From Desulfovibrio gilichinskyi (GTDB taxonomy: Bacteria; Desulfobacterota; Desulfovibrionia; Desulfovibrionales; Desulfovibrionaceae): a stretch of DNA of 64,000 nucleotides. The position numbers and the translations under genes were made by a program. Below the pieces are notes generated by a model that ran no database searches, had not been told where the DNA came from, and saw nothing but the letters and a program-made list of their open reading frames with translations. Shown here in pieces: positions 52,201-62,494 of the stretch. The stretch is from the NCBI RefSeq assembly GCF_900177375.1, contig NZ_FWZU01000003.1, positions 248,001 to 312,000 on the forward strand, read 5' to 3'. How positions within the stretch are numbered: position 1 is the stretch's first letter; every line of letters begins with the position of its first letter.

Positions 52201-53448
52201 TCATGGTGTTTGGAAAAAACTGTTTGTCCAGCGCATTGAATCATAATAGTTGCGTGATACTGACACCGGAGTGAGTCCAAGCTCAAGGATTGTTTGTTCG
52301 AGTTGATCCCATTGTGCTTCTTCAAAATAATTAATCAGATCAAGATGTTTTTTATAGATATTATCTTCACCGCATAATGCAGCTCTCAGTTCTTTATCAA
52401 TAGGCAGATATTGGGTGACGGATGCCATAGGCATGTCGAACATCGCATCTAAAAGTGAGAACAAGCCGAATAAGAACATTGATTGCGGGCTAAGGTTATG
52501 TTTTGAGTCTAGAGTAATAAGTTCAAGAAATTTTGCGCGCTGCGTTGCAAGTTGAGGCAGTTCAGAGCTTTTTGAGTCTGACGCTAAATCTGTTAAAAGT
52601 ATAACTCGCAGCCAGTTTTTTGTGAGCCTCCAGCCTGCAAGAACAATTGCCTGCTTTATTGAAGTTATTTTTTGCGAGAATCCGAATGTCGGAGAGTTCA
52701 GCAATGTAAGCAGTCTGTAGCAAATTGAAACGTCATTTTGCAGAGAGTCAGCTAAAGCTTCGAAATCCTGTGAAGGGTCTTCAATAAGCTTGAAAAGTTT
52801 AAGTTTAACAATTTCGCTTGGGCGTAGTTTTCTACCGGATATGTTTTCAGGTCGTTTAAAATAAAAACCTTGGAAAAAATCAAATCCTGATTTTTGAGCC
52901 AATTTAAAATGGCTCATGTCTTCTACTCGTTTTGCAAGCAGCTTAACCCCGGCTGCTTTTGCAGTGCACTTTATCTGTTCAAGGTCATCTTCATTTGTAT
53001 CTTTAATATCAACAATTAAGAGATCGGCATACTCCAGTAAAATAGCACCTTGCTTACTTCCTGTAAAATCGTCGATGGCAATGGTATAGCCCTCTTTAGA
53101 AAGTTCTTGAAGTTCAGTTATAAGGTTCGGAGTAGGCGGAGTCATCTCAGGGATTTGAACTACAGTATTTCTGGGCTGCAGAGAGTAGGGTATTTTTTCA
53201 ATGATGGATTTATGAGAAAAATTGATAACAAGCTTTACATCACGGGAAAGCTTTTCCCCCTGAATTGAGCAGGAGTCTGCCGCAACGATTAAAGTCGCCT
53301 GATAGTCATCAGTTATGATGGCGGTTGTCGCAGAACTGCTGTTACGGAAAAAGAGCTCGTATCCCCATAAAGATTGATCCGGCAGCAAAATAGGCTGCCG
53401 TGCAAAGAAAATATTATCGTATAAGGGGGTGTGTATTATGCTCATCAT
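52201..53448 (-). CDS. EAL-HDOD protein with non-catalytic EAL domain
   Basis: 415 residues. The N-terminal half (about 10-205) is EAL-like, but the EAL motif is replaced by GYELFFR and the DDFG region by DDFTGS, so c-di-GMP hydrolysis is unlikely. The C-terminal HDOD domain runs from about 210 to 405 with LQNDVSICYRLLTLLNSPTFGFSQKITSIKQAIVLAG. Such YuxH/CdgJ-type proteins act in signalling through contacts, often on motility. It is 24 nt upstream of the histidine-kinase gene and probably heads the transcript. Confidence 0.88.
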   Translation of the reverse strand: MMSIIHTPLYDNIFFARQPILLPDQSLWGYELFFRNSSSATTAIITDDYQATLIVAADSCSIQGEKLSRDVKLVINFSHKSIIEKIPYSLQPRNTVVQIPEMTPPTPNLITELQELSKEGYTIAIDDFTGSKQGAILLEYADLLIVDIKDTNEDDLEQIKCTAKAAGVKLLAKRVEDMSHFKLAQKSGFDFFQGFYFKRPENISGRKLRPSEIVKLKLFKLIEDPSQDFEALADSLQNDVSICYRLLTLLNSPTFGFSQKITSIKQAIVLAGWRLTKNWLRVILLTDLASDSKSSELPQLATQRAKFLELITLDSKHNLSPQSMFLFGLFSLLDAMFDMPMASVTQYLPIDKELRAALCGEDNIYKKHLDLINYFEEAQWDQLEQTILELGLTPVSVSRNYYDSMRWTNSFFQTP

Positions 53449-53644
53449 TCACTGCTGCTGGTTTAGTATTCTAAAGTCTTTCAAAGTAAATATATTTTTT
53501 CTTGGAGATTGACCAGTGCTTAATGATGCATATTATTAATTATCTTCAATAAAAATAAATAATTATAAATAAAATATAAACGCTTAAGTATGCAGGAAGG
53601 AAGATTATAAATAATGATAGATGTTTTTTGCGGTGCAAAAGAAA

Positions 53645-53672
53645 AGGCGGAATCGCAAAAACGATTCCGCCT
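53645..53672 (-). terminator. Terminator of rplM-rpsI
   Basis: An 11-bp stem AGGCGGAATCG/CGATTCCGCCT with a 6-nt loop is followed by TTTTCTTTT on the minus strand, 32 nt after rpsI. Confidence 0.9.
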
Positions 53673-53704
53673 GAATAAATCCAGATATAAGTCGTAAATT
53701 CGAC

Positions 53705-54097
53705 TTAACGTTTTGAATACTGGAACTTTGCGCGTGCGCCTGGCTGACCAGGTTTTTTACGTTCTTTCTTACGAGCGTCACGAGTCAAAAGACCTGCGCG
53801 TTTAAGAAGAGTGCGAAGTTCTGGATCCATAGCGAGAAGTGCGCGAGAAATACCGTGTCTGACAGCCTGTGCCTGACCAGCTACTCCGCCACCGTCTGCG
53901 GTTACTTTAATATCAAACTTACCAACGTTTTTAGTAAGTTTAAGAGGCTGCTGAACAATCATCTGGAGAGTTTTACGAGGAAAATAATCTTCGTAAGCTC
54001 TGCCGTTGACTGTGATCACGCCTGTGCCTGGATAAAGGCGAGTACGTGCTACAGCATTCTTTCTTTTGCCAGTACCGTAATTGAAATCTTGGCTCAT
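53705..54097 (-). CDS. rpsI: 30S ribosomal protein S9
   Basis: 130 residues with the S9 signature [34 protein letters not shown] and the basic tail ending KFQYSKR that reaches the P-site tRNA. Follows rplM by 20 nt, the usual bacterial L13-S9 pair. SD GGAG-like sequence precedes the ATG. Confidence 0.98.
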   Translation of the reverse strand: MSQDFNYGTGKRKNAVARTRLYPGTGVITVNGRAYEDYFPRKTLQMIVQQPLKLTKNVGKFDIKVTADGGGVAGQAQAVRHGISRALLAMDPELRTLLKRAGLLTRDARKKERKKPGQPGARAKFQYSKR

Positions 54098-54117
54098 TTT
54101 AGTGCTCCACCCTGTAA

Positions 54118-54546
54118 TTAAAATTCGAAAGTCTTAGGCTGCTGTGCTTCATGCGGATGATCTGTGCCTGTGTATATTTTCAGCTTTCTGATCATCTGTC
54201 TGCCAAGGCTGCTTTTAGGAAGCATGCCGCGTACAGCTATTTCGATAACAGCTTCAGGTTTCTTTTCAAGCATAACTTTCAAAGTCCTGGATTTGATACC
54301 GCCAGGGTGGTTGGTGTGCTTGTAGTAAGTCTTCTGTTCCAGCTTATTGCCGGTAACTCTAATTTTGTCAGCGTTCAAAACGATGACGAAATCGCCTGTG
54401 TCATTATGAGGTGTGAACATAGCTTTGTCCTTACCTCTGAGCTTTGTGGCGATTCTTGTTGCCAAGCGACCAAGTACCATGTCGGTTGCATCAACTACGT
54501 ACCATTCGCGGTTGATGTCCTCATCTTTTGGGATATATGTTTTCAT
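54118..54546 (-). CDS. rplM: 50S ribosomal protein L13
   Basis: 142 residues from ATG 54546, which has GGAG 9 nt upstream; the longer in-frame reading to 54627 is not supported. L13 signatures: [47 protein letters not shown] and [18 protein letters not shown]. First gene of the L13-S9 operon. Confidence 0.97.
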   Translation of the reverse strand: MKTYIPKDEDINREWYVVDATDMVLGRLATRIATKLRGKDKAMFTPHNDTGDFVIVLNADKIRVTGNKLEQKTYYKHTNHPGGIKSRTLKVMLEKKPEAVIEIAVRGMLPKSSLGRQMIRKLKIYTGTDHPHEAQQPKTFEF

Positions 54547-54639
54547 TTTGAAATGCTCCTTACGTAGAATCTGAGAATGGGACTTATACATATAATGTTG
54601 ATTTGCTGTCAAGAGCAAATCGCCCATTTCTTGTTTTTA

Positions 54640-57282
54640 TTACGACTCAGCAACTATCTTTTTCAGGGTTGCCAAAGCCTTGTCAATTCCTTTGGGGTCG
54701 GTACCGCCGGCTTGAGCCATATCTGGCCTGCCGCCGCCACCGCCTCCTACCTCAGCTGCAACGGGTTTGATAAGCGCACCGGCTTTGAACCTGTTTGTCA
54801 GGTCCTTAGTCACTGCGATGATCAAGGAAACTTTATTATCTTCAACCTCAGCTATCAGACAGATGATTCCTGAATCCAGTTTGGATTTTAGTGCGTCTGT
54901 CTGATCGCGCAATGCTTTCACATTGGTCATGTCAAGCTTGGCAGCAAGAACTTTTATTCCTGCGATCTCTTCGATAGAGTTCATCAGGTCTGCTCCTGTG
55001 CCAGAAGCAAGCTTGGCTTGAAGGTGTTCATTTTGGCGAGTCAGCTCTTTAGTCTGAGCTATGAGTGCTGCAATTTTGTCAGTAACCTGACCGGGGGCAG
55101 CCCTAAGCAGATCTTGTGATTTGCTTATTTCGTCGCGTTGTTTTTGCAGGAATGCAAGAGCATTCAATCCGGTTGCCGCTTCAATGCGGCGAATACCTGC
55201 CGCAACGCCTGATTCGGACAAGATTACAAAGGTTCCGGCCTCTCCTGTGGATCTCAGATGAGTACCGCCGCAAAGTTCCATGCTTTCACCGGGGATATCG
55301 ACAACTCTTACAATATCTCCGTATTTTTCACCGAACAATGCGGTCGCGCCTTTTTCCGCAGCTTCTTTGCTGCTTAACTCTTGAACGTCAATCAATGTAG
55401 CTGTCAGGATAGCCCTGTTCACTTCATTCTCAACCTGCCTGATTTCATCAGGAGTCATGGCTGCAATGTGAGTGAAGTCAAATCTGAGTCTGTTGGGTCC
55501 AACCAGTGATCCGGACTGCTTGACATGGTTGCCGAGAACTTTTCTCAGCGCAGCATGAAGCAGGTGTGTAGACGTGTGGTTGCGCTCAGTGGCTAATCTT
55601 ATTTCGTCATCAACTTCCAGCTTGGCTTCCTGATCTAGAAGAAGTTCGCCTTCGTTGACAAAAATTTTGCAAGCGGTGAGTTCCGGAGAGGCTTTTACCG
55701 ACTCAAGAATATCGGCATTTCCTGTCATGGTTCCTACTGAACCGGAGTCACCGGTCTGTCCGCCTGATTCTCCGTAAAATGGAGTAGCGGCCGTAATAAG
55801 CCATCCTCCTGATCCCTGAGAAATGCGATCAACATGTTCACCGCTTTCAGATAGAAGATTTACAATTCTGGATTCAGTTGTAAGTTCGCCATACCCTGTG
55901 AAGCGGTTTTTGAGTCCTGCTTCAAGAACGGTACGGAAGATGGCTGCGGTATCTTTTTCACCGGAGCCTTTCCACGCCTTTTTAGCGCGTGTTTTCTGTT
56001 CCTGCATGGCGGCTTTAAAGCCTTCTTCATCAACAGTGAATCCGTGCTTTTCAGTAACATCGTTAACGATATCGAGCGGGAATCCGAAAGTGTCATAAAG
56101 TTTGAAAGCCAGCTCGCCGGAAATTGTATTCTTACCTTCTTCTTTAAGTCCTGCCATTTCGTCTTCGAGAATGATCAGTCCTTTATCAAGGGTCTGGCTG
56201 AATCTTTCTTCTTCTTCACGGACCATACGGGCCATGAAGTCTGCGTTATCTTTAAGTTCAGGGAACTGTCCGCCCATTTCTGAAACAACCATTTTGACTG
56301 TTTCATGAAGGAAAGGATCGGTCAGGCCGATTAAGCGGCCGAAGCGGAAAGCTCTTCTTATCAAACGGCGCAGCACATAACCGCGACCTTCGTTTGAAGG
56401 AAGAATCTGATCGGTGATCAGGAATGCTATGGAACGGGAGTGGTCGGCAATAACCTGTAAGGCTGTGTCGATTTCTCCGTCTTCCTGATATGTTACGCCG
56501 GCTTTTTTGGCGATGGCCTGAATCATCGGCTGAAACAAATCTGTTTCATAGTTTGACTGTACGCCCTGACATACTGCGGCAATTCTTTCCAGTCCCATTC
56601 CGGTGTCAATGGAAGGTCGCGGAAGCGGAACGCGAGTACCGTCTTGACTTTGGTCATACTGCATGAAGACGAGGTTCCATATTTCAAGGAAACGGTCACA
56701 ATCGCACTTGCCTATCCCGCAATTGGGTCCGCAAGTCATGTTCTCGCCTTGATCTATATGTACTTCGGAGCACGGGCCGCATGGACCTGTATCACCCATG
56801 GACCAGAAGTTGTCTTTTTCACCGAGCTTGAAAATTCTCTCAGCCGGGATATTTGCAACTTTCTTCCAGAGTTCTCCTGCTTCATCATCATCTTTATATA
56901 TTGTAATATAAAGTTTTTCTTTAGGAAGTTTCAGCTCTTCCGTCAGGAATTTCCAGCAGAATTTGATGGCATCTTCTTTAAAGTAGTCACCAAATGAAAA
57001 GTTTCCGAGCATTTCAAAAAAAGTGTGATGACGGGCAGTGCGGCCAACATTTTCGAGGTCGTTATGCTTTCCGCCTACGCGTAAACATTTCTGCGAAGTT
57101 GTCGCGCGGTTATACGCCCGCTGTTCCTGTCCAAGAAAAGTCTTTTTGAACTGAACCATACCTGCGTTTGTGAACAGCAGGGAAGGGTCATCTTTAGGAA
57201 CTAAGGATGAACTTGTGACAATTTCATGTCCGTTATTTTTGAAAAACTTGAGGAATCTTTCTCTGATTTCACTGGCCTTCAT
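54640..57282 (-). CDS. alaS: Alanyl-tRNA synthetase
   Basis: 880 residues, full length. Class II aminoacylation core at the N-terminus ([36 protein letters not shown]), editing domain with zinc-type [12 protein letters not shown] and [15 protein letters not shown], and a C-terminal C-Ala domain with a Gly-rich [14 protein letters not shown] run. Charges tRNA-Ala and clears mis-activated Ser/Gly. GGAG precedes the ATG. Downstream of recA by 100 nt. Confidence 0.98.
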   Translation of the reverse strand: MKASEIRERFLKFFKNNGHEIVTSSSLVPKDDPSLLFTNAGMVQFKKTFLGQEQRAYNRATTSQKCLRVGGKHNDLENVGRTARHHTFFEMLGNFSFGDYFKEDAIKFCWKFLTEELKLPKEKLYITIYKDDDEAGELWKKVANIPAERIFKLGEKDNFWSMGDTGPCGPCSEVHIDQGENMTCGPNCGIGKCDCDRFLEIWNLVFMQYDQSQDGTRVPLPRPSIDTGMGLERIAAVCQGVQSNYETDLFQPMIQAIAKKAGVTYQEDGEIDTALQVIADHSRSIAFLITDQILPSNEGRGYVLRRLIRRAFRFGRLIGLTDPFLHETVKMVVSEMGGQFPELKDNADFMARMVREEEERFSQTLDKGLIILEDEMAGLKEEGKNTISGELAFKLYDTFGFPLDIVNDVTEKHGFTVDEEGFKAAMQEQKTRAKKAWKGSGEKDTAAIFRTVLEAGLKNRFTGYGELTTESRIVNLLSESGEHVDRISQGSGGWLITAATPFYGESGGQTGDSGSVGTMTGNADILESVKASPELTACKIFVNEGELLLDQEAKLEVDDEIRLATERNHTSTHLLHAALRKVLGNHVKQSGSLVGPNRLRFDFTHIAAMTPDEIRQVENEVNRAILTATLIDVQELSSKEAAEKGATALFGEKYGDIVRVVDIPGESMELCGGTHLRSTGEAGTFVILSESGVAAGIRRIEAATGLNALAFLQKQRDEISKSQDLLRAAPGQVTDKIAALIAQTKELTRQNEHLQAKLASGTGADLMNSIEEIAGIKVLAAKLDMTNVKALRDQTDALKSKLDSGIICLIAEVEDNKVSLIIAVTKDLTNRFKAGALIKPVAAEVGGGGGGRPDMAQAGGTDPKGIDKALATLKKIVAES

Positions 57283-57382
57283 GGGCTGTCTCCGTAAAAA
57301 AACTCTAGTAGCGTGAATATTCTATGTGCTTATGCTTAAAACCCCGGTCGGCCGAGGCTGTCAATCATCAGGACATTTGGCT

Positions 57383-58438
57383 CTACTCGTCAGAAGGCAA
57401 AGCGTCAACCTCAGCCACAGGGCCTTCTTTCATGCCGAGATGAACGAGTATTTTGTCTTCAATTTCCTGACGTAATTCAGGGGTATCAATCAGGAACTGG
57501 CGGACATTTTCTTTACCCTGTCCCAGTCTTTCAGAGCCGTAGGCATACCATGCACCACTTTTATCAATAACTCCGAAATCTACACCCAGATCGATAATTT
57601 CGCCTTCGCGAGACATTCCTGTTCCGTAAAGGATGTCCACAAGAGCTTCTCTGAAAGGCGGTGCAACTTTATTTTTTACAATTTTGATACGTGTCCGTGA
57701 ACCATATACTTCCTCTTTGTCTTTGAGGGTCTGGATTTTGCGGATATCAAAACGTATTGAAGCATAGAATTTAAGGGCATTACCGCCGGATGTCGTTTCG
57801 GGGTTGCCGTATCCGGTCATACCGATTTTCATACGAATCTGGTTGATGAATAAAACAACCGCATTCGATTTATGTATTGTTCCTGTCAGTTTTCTAAGAG
57901 CATGAGACATAAGTCTAGCCTGTCCGCCGACCTGAGTTTCGCCCATGTTTCCTTCAAGCTCGGCCTGAGGAATGAGCGCGGCAACGGAGTCGACTATAAC
58001 TATATCGACAGCTCCAGAACGGACCAGCAGGTCTGTTATTTCCAGAGCCTGTTCGCCGTAATCCGGCTGGGAAATAAGCAGCTCATCGGTGTTTACACCG
58101 AGTCGCTGTGCGTATTTCATATCAAGGGCGTGCTCAGCATCTACAAAGGCTGCGGTTCCGCCCATTTTCTGGCATTCTGCAATAACATGCAGGGCCAGTG
58201 TGGTCTTACCGGATGATTCCGGTCCATATATTTCAGTGACTCTTCCTTTAGGAATACCACCGATACCCAAAGCTAAGTCAAGGCTTATAGAACCTGTCGG
58301 AATGACAGGAATAGCTTGTATAGCTCCTGAGTCAAGGCGCATGATCGAACCTTTACCGAACTTACGTTCAATTGTGGTAAGGGCTGTGCTCAGGGCTTCT
58401 TTGCGAAGGTCTTCGGGGCTAGCTGATTTTTTGCTCAT
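57383..58438 (-). CDS. recA: Recombinase RecA
   Basis: 351 residues. Walker [12 protein letters not shown]-region [10 protein letters not shown]1/L2 loops and Walker [15 protein letters not shown] are intact, followed by the C-terminal acidic tail [10 protein letters not shown]. It forms filaments on single-stranded DNA for strand exchange and triggers LexA self-cleavage. GGAG precedes the ATG. I could not identify a LexA box in the upstream 290 nt, but Deltaproteobacterial LexA sites vary. Confidence 0.98.
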   Translation of the reverse strand: MSKKSASPEDLRKEALSTALTTIERKFGKGSIMRLDSGAIQAIPVIPTGSISLDLALGIGGIPKGRVTEIYGPESSGKTTLALHVIAECQKMGGTAAFVDAEHALDMKYAQRLGVNTDELLISQPDYGEQALEITDLLVRSGAVDIVIVDSVAALIPQAELEGNMGETQVGGQARLMSHALRKLTGTIHKSNAVVLFINQIRMKIGMTGYGNPETTSGGNALKFYASIRFDIRKIQTLKDKEEVYGSRTRIKIVKNKVAPPFREALVDILYGTGMSREGEIIDLGVDFGVIDKSGAWYAYGSERLGQGKENVRQFLIDTPELRQEIEDKILVHLGMKEGPVAEVDALPSDE

Positions 58439-58731
58439 GTATTCTCCAGTTTGATGTTGGACGTTTCAACGCATTTTTCTCCAGTGATTGTCACATGCAC
58501 AAGAAGCCTTTACGGCGGGATGCGGTGGTCTCCGTCCAGACGAATCAAGCAACTGCTTCCGATACCAAATAGTACGTAATAACGCAATCTCTAACGTTCA
58601 TATTATTTATTGTTAGATTCTTAAATTTAGGTAAGAAAAAATGATGAATCAGTTATTTGAACGATTTTGTCTCCGCTTATAGCGTTTATTCGCCGGTTGC
58701 AGTTTAATTAAAATGAGGTTACAGCCGCCCG

Positions 58732-59844
58732 ATGAACAATAGATATGACGCTTTAGCCCTTTTTTCAGGGGGCCTAGACAGTATACTGGCATGCAAGGTT
58801 ATCCAGGATCAAGGACTTAAGGTTCTTGGGCTACATTTTATCACGCCTTTTTTCGGCAATCCGGAAAAGATTGAAGAATGGCAGGAGCTTTACGGAGTAG
58901 ATATTCTTCCCGTTGATATAAGTCGTGAATATATAAAAATGATGCTAGATGTACCCGCTCATGGTATTGGTAAACTTGTTAATCCCTGTGTGGATTGCAA
59001 GATTATGATGCTTCGGCACGCGCGCGGCATGATGGAAGAATTCGGAGCAACATTTATTATTTCCGGTGAAGTTCTGGGGCAAAGACCAATGTCACAGCGT
59101 CAGGAGTCACTCAATTCAATACGAAATGATGCTGAGGTTAAAGATGTTTTGCTGCGTCCTTTATGCGCTAAAACTCAATTAATTACTCCTTGCGAAGAAT
59201 CCGGCCTTGTAGATAGGGAAAAACTTCCGCACATCAGTGGTCGCGGACGCAAAGAGCAGCTTTCAATGGCCAGAGCATACGGCTTTAAAGTCATTCCCAC
59301 TCCTGCCGGAGGATGCAAACTGACCGAACATGAAAATGCCGCCCGTTTTCTGCCTCTTCTACGTAATCTTAAAGAGCCGGATGTTAATTTTTTCAAGCTT
59401 GCAACTGTAGGACGCCAATACTGGGCTGGGAACAAGTTGCTCGCAATCGGTAGAAATCAGGCCGATAATGAAAATATTGAAAAAATATTCAGGGACGGGG
59501 ATTATGTTTTTGAGATAAAAGATTTTCCCGGTCCGTTCAGTCTGGGGCGCTCTCTTGACTCTGAAGACTGGAATGAACAGGAAATTACGGACGGCGCAGC
59601 TATGACCGCATCGTTTTCGCCCAAAGCTCGCAACCTTGGTACTGAAGTGATTGTTAAGGTCACAGGTCCTGACGGTGAAAGAGAAGTTTGTGTTCTTCCA
59701 TCGCGTGAGACACAGACAGGATTTGCAGGGCCGAGCCTTGACGGGCTTAAAGAATGGAAAATTGAGCGCGCAAATTTCAGACTTGAAAGAATTGAACGTG
59801 AAAGTTTTGAAACAGATGATTCGGTGCTGGAAAAAAATGATTAA
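58732..59844 (+). CDS. PP-loop ATPase with NFACT-R-like C-terminal domain
   Basis: 370 residues. N-terminal PP-loop SGGLDS near 13-18, then cysteines in NPCVDC (MnmA-like NPCxxC) and AGGCKLT that could carry sulfur, as in tRNA thiolation enzymes. The C-terminal third (about 225-300: LLAIGRNQADNENI...DYVFEIKDFPGPFSLGR) resembles the NFACT-R RNA-binding domain. That combination suggests tRNA modification, probably thiolation, but the target base is unknown. A typical annotation would be a tRNA thiouridylase-like protein. SD is distant. Followed 41 nt later by the antiporter gene. Confidence 0.78.
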   Translation: MNNRYDALALFSGGLDSILACKVIQDQGLKVLGLHFITPFFGNPEKIEEWQELYGVDILPVDISREYIKMMLDVPAHGIGKLVNPCVDCKIMMLRHARGMMEEFGATFIISGEVLGQRPMSQRQESLNSIRNDAEVKDVLLRPLCAKTQLITPCEESGLVDREKLPHISGRGRKEQLSMARAYGFKVIPTPAGGCKLTEHENAARFLPLLRNLKEPDVNFFKLATVGRQYWAGNKLLAIGRNQADNENIEKIFRDGDYVFEIKDFPGPFSLGRSLDSEDWNEQEITDGAAMTASFSPKARNLGTEVIVKVTGPDGEREVCVLPSRETQTGFAGPSLDGLKEWKIERANFRLERIERESFETDDSVLEKND

Positions 59845-59885
59845 CCTGAGTATGGTAAATACTTATTCCAATACCGGAGGCTCTA

Positions 59886-60827
59886 ATGGTTTCTAATGCT
59901 ATATATTTCATTATCAGTATTTTTTTGCTTTGGTTCGGTGCTGACTGGATTGTGGAGTCTGCATCCAAAATTGCTAAAAAATATGAAGTTTCCGATCTTA
60001 TAATCGGTCTTACCATAGTTGCCTTCGGGACATCCGCTCCTGAGTTCCTGGTTACGGCCACTGCTGCATTTAAAGGGCTTTCCGATTTATCATTATCCAA
60101 TGTAGTCGGTTCAAATATTTTTAATCTTGGTTTTATTTTAGGGATTATGGCTCTGATTAAGCCTCTTCCTACAACGCGGGCACTGGCTTTGCGTGATACT
60201 CCGCTATTGCTTGCAACCACAGCTCTTATTCTGGGGCTTGCTTATTTCGGTAATTTAGGGCGCGGAGCCGGAGTCTTGCTGGTAACAATTCTGATCGGAT
60301 ATATTGTTTATCTGATTGTGCACAGTAAAAGAGCTTCCAGAGCTCTTTCAGGTATTCCACATGCGGAGAAAGAAGTTTGTGAAATCAGCAAGATGGATTG
60401 GGCTAAATTGGTTGCAGGATTTGTAGGAATTGCGATTGGCGGTGATTTTATGGTTGATTCAGCTTCCGCAATTGCAACTCATTTCGGCGTGTCCAACTGG
60501 GTTATCGGTATGACTATTGTTGCTGCCGGAACATCTTTGCCGGAACTGGCAACATGTCTTGCCGCATCATTGAAAGGACGTAACGAAATGCTGCTTGGTA
60601 ATCTTATCGGCAGTGATTTCTTTAATTTTGCAGGGGTGCTCGGGCTGACCTGTATTATGAAGCCGCTGAATGTTTCACCTGAGGCAATGTCCGGTCTCAC
60701 TATACTTGTTGCTATGGTAGCATTAGTTCTTCTATTTATCCGTACCGGCTGGAAAGTCTCCCGCACAGAGGGGGCAATTCTTATTATGCTGAGCATACTG
60801 CGCTGGGTTCAGGATTTTATGAGCTGA
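59886..60827 (+). CDS. Calcium/sodium antiporter (CaCA family, YrbG-like)
   Basis: 313 residues with about ten helices in two inverted halves, each carrying the alpha-repeat motif: TIVAFGTSAPEFLVT (near 42-56) and TIVAAGTSLPELATC (near 212-226). Catalytic Glu residues are present in both. It exchanges Ca2+ for Na+ or H+ across the inner membrane. GGAGG lies before the ATG. It ends with its own terminator at 60864. Confidence 0.93.
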   Translation: MVSNAIYFIISIFLLWFGADWIVESASKIAKKYEVSDLIIGLTIVAFGTSAPEFLVTATAAFKGLSDLSLSNVVGSNIFNLGFILGIMALIKPLPTTRALALRDTPLLLATTALILGLAYFGNLGRGAGVLLVTILIGYIVYLIVHSKRASRALSGIPHAEKEVCEISKMDWAKLVAGFVGIAIGGDFMVDSASAIATHFGVSNWVIGMTIVAAGTSLPELATCLAASLKGRNEMLLGNLIGSDFFNFAGVLGLTCIMKPLNVSPEAMSGLTILVAMVALVLLFIRTGWKVSRTEGAILIMLSILRWVQDFMS

Positions 60828-60863
60828 CCATGTCTTTCAAAATAAAGTCTAAGTTAATAAAAA

Positions 60864-60895
60864 AATCCTCTGCCGGAATACTCTGGCGGAGGATT
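60864..60895 (+). terminator. Terminator of the antiporter gene
   Basis: Stem AATCCTC/GAGGATT extended inward by a T-G wobble and GCC/GGC, followed by seven T residues. Between convergent genes. Confidence 0.92.
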
Positions 60896-60938
60896 TTTTT
60901 AATTATTACTTAGCTGTATAGCTAAACGATAATGTGTG

Positions 60939-61148
60939 TTAGTCTTTAGCTACCATAACGCTGGTTGCTTTGATCATAGCGCTGATTTTGTCGCCTTTTT
61001 TAAGACCCATTCTGTCGACGGAACTTTTTGTGATGACAGAAACGACTTCTACGCCTGCTGAAATTTCAATAACGACTTCAGCGTTAACCATACCGACAGT
61101 GATTTCTTTGATTGTTCCGGGGATAAGATTACGTGCGCTAAGTTGCAT
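60939..61148 (-). CDS. Molbindin (single Mop domain protein)
   Basis: 69 residues, a complete Mop/TOBE domain: MQLSARNLIPGTIKEITVGMVNAEVVIEI...VSVITKSSVDRMGLKKGDKISAMIKATSVMVAKD. Such small proteins assemble into oligomers that bind molybdate or tungstate in the cytoplasm, serving as store or buffer; sulfate reducers need these metals for formate dehydrogenase. AAGGAAAA precedes the ATG. A perfect dyad 40 nt upstream is a likely operator. Confidence 0.93.
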   Translation of the reverse strand: MQLSARNLIPGTIKEITVGMVNAEVVIEISAGVEVVSVITKSSVDRMGLKKGDKISAMIKATSVMVAKD

Positions 61149-61187
61149 AGTATTTTCCTTTTAATATTTAAGTTATAAGGTAATGAT

Positions 61188-61206
61188 GTCATTGCCGCGC
61201 AATGAC
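61188..61206. promoter_or_regulatory. Dyad upstream of the molbindin gene
   Basis: A perfect 8-bp inverted repeat GTCATTGC-CGC-GCAATGAC lies 40 nt before the molbindin start codon. It may bind a molybdate/tungstate-responsive regulator (ModE or TunR type); it has no T run, so it is not a terminator. Confidence 0.55.
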
Positions 61207-61543
61207 TTTGTAATTTCGTCTGGCAATAAATAGGGTTGTATTATTTTAAAAGTCAAGAGCATTGTATTATGCTTAAAAAAATAAAACCTGTGATTTTAGC
61301 TTGTAAAATTGCTATTTGTGGTAACATCTTATTTTTACTATTATAACAGGACATGCAATTTTAAAATTGTCGGATATACAAATTGTTTCAAATTTTTTGG
61401 TGATACTTTAGATTCATTTTTTTTCTGTAAAAATATGAATCTATCTAAGCTGTTGGCGCTATATAGAGTTATGCCTAGTTAAGGGACTGTTCTGAAAGTA
61501 AATATCAAAAAATAATCATTATTAAAGTGTGATATAAAAGTAC
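61207..61543. other. AT-rich intergenic region
   Basis: Divergent promoter region for molbindin and the BI-1 gene. It contains the palindrome CAATTTTAAAATTG near 61354 and an AGATTCAT/ATGAATCT repeat around 61410-61442. Near 61510, AATAATCATTATT has a weak resemblance to a Fur box. No ORF supported. Confidence 0.4.
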
Positions 61544-61592
61544 TCTCCTAAAAGTCTTGCCTGTTTAGCAGAAGGTGACTATCTTTAGGAGA
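61544..61592 (+). other. Hairpin in the leader of the BI-1 gene
   Basis: TCTCCTAAA (61544-61552) pairs with TTTAGGAGA (61584-61592), AGTC (61553-61556) with GACT (61577-61580), and CTG/CAG closes the top. A 3-nt bulge lies between the two stems. No T run follows, so it is probably a structured 5' leader rather than a terminator. Confidence 0.45.
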
Positions 61593-61703
61593 ACGAAGCC
61601 CGTTGAATATGAGCGGAGTTTTTTAAGAGCAGTGCTAAAAGGCTGTAGATTAAGACTCTCTGCTTTGACTTAGTAGATGAAAAATAATTGTGAGGAAAAA
61701 ATT

Positions 61704-62438
61704 ATGAGTAAATTTGGTTCTGCCGGTGCAGTTAGATCTAAACCGGAAATCCTTAATGCCTTCATGCGTGGAGTTTATAACTGGATGAGTCTGGGCCTTT
61801 TGATGACAGCCGCTGTTGCGTGGTTTGCCACATCAACTCCTGCTGTCATGAATCTGGTTTTCGCGCAGAATATGGAAACCGGAGCATACGGACCGACCAT
61901 GTTATTCTGGATTGCTCTTGTCGGTGAAGTCGGCCTTGTTTTTTATCTAAGTGCGCGTATCAGATCCCTTTCTGCAAGTGCGGCGACTGGTCTTTTTATG
62001 GCTTACAGCGGGCTTAACGGTCTGACTTTATCTGTACTTTTGATGGCTTACACAGCTTCTTCCATCTTCCAGACTTTCCTTGTCACCGCAGGGATGTTTG
62101 CTGCTTTGAGTCTTTACGGTCTGACTACTAAAAAAGATCTTACCGGAATGGGCTCTTTCATGTTCATGGGACTTATCGGTATTATTATCGCTTCTGTCGT
62201 GAACATGTTCATGCACAGTTCCGCAATGGAATTTGTAATTTCAGTTATCGGTGTAATCGTTTTTGCAGGATTGACTGCTCACGATTCTCAGAAACTCAAA
62301 GATATGGGTGAAATGGTGCCATCAGGTGATGAAACTGCGCTTAGACGCGGAACAATCATGGGTGCGCTGACTCTCTATCTTGATTTTATCAACTTGTTCC
62401 TTTTCCTTTTGAGATTCATGGGAGCTGCCCGCGATTAA
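61704..62438 (+). CDS. Bax inhibitor-1 / YccA family membrane protein
   Basis: 244 residues from ATG 61704, which has GAGGA 9 nt upstream; an in-frame ATG at 61677 lacks an SD. Seven hydrophobic helices in the BI-1 order: MRGVYNWMSLGLLMTAAVAWFAT near 20, FMAYSGLNGLTLS near 95, and the C-terminal DSQKLKDMGE and TLYLDFINLFLFLLRFMG. Members of this family act as Ca2+ leak channels or quality-control modulators (YccA inhibits FtsH). Which of these applies is unknown. Preceded by a structured leader. Confidence 0.92.
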   Translation: MSKFGSAGAVRSKPEILNAFMRGVYNWMSLGLLMTAAVAWFATSTPAVMNLVFAQNMETGAYGPTMLFWIALVGEVGLVFYLSARIRSLSASAATGLFMAYSGLNGLTLSVLLMAYTASSIFQTFLVTAGMFAALSLYGLTTKKDLTGMGSFMFMGLIGIIIASVVNMFMHSSAMEFVISVIGVIVFAGLTAHDSQKLKDMGEMVPSGDETALRRGTIMGALTLYLDFINLFLFLLRFMGAARD

Positions 62439-62494
62439 TCGTGAATCCTTTATGAATGTAGCTGTTTACAGCTTGCTTGGATCAATAATATTAT

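Noticed and set aside
61505-61525. Fur box before the BI-1 gene
   Set aside because: AATAATCATTATT matches only the core and AT-rich sequence makes such matches common; no iron genes are adjacent.
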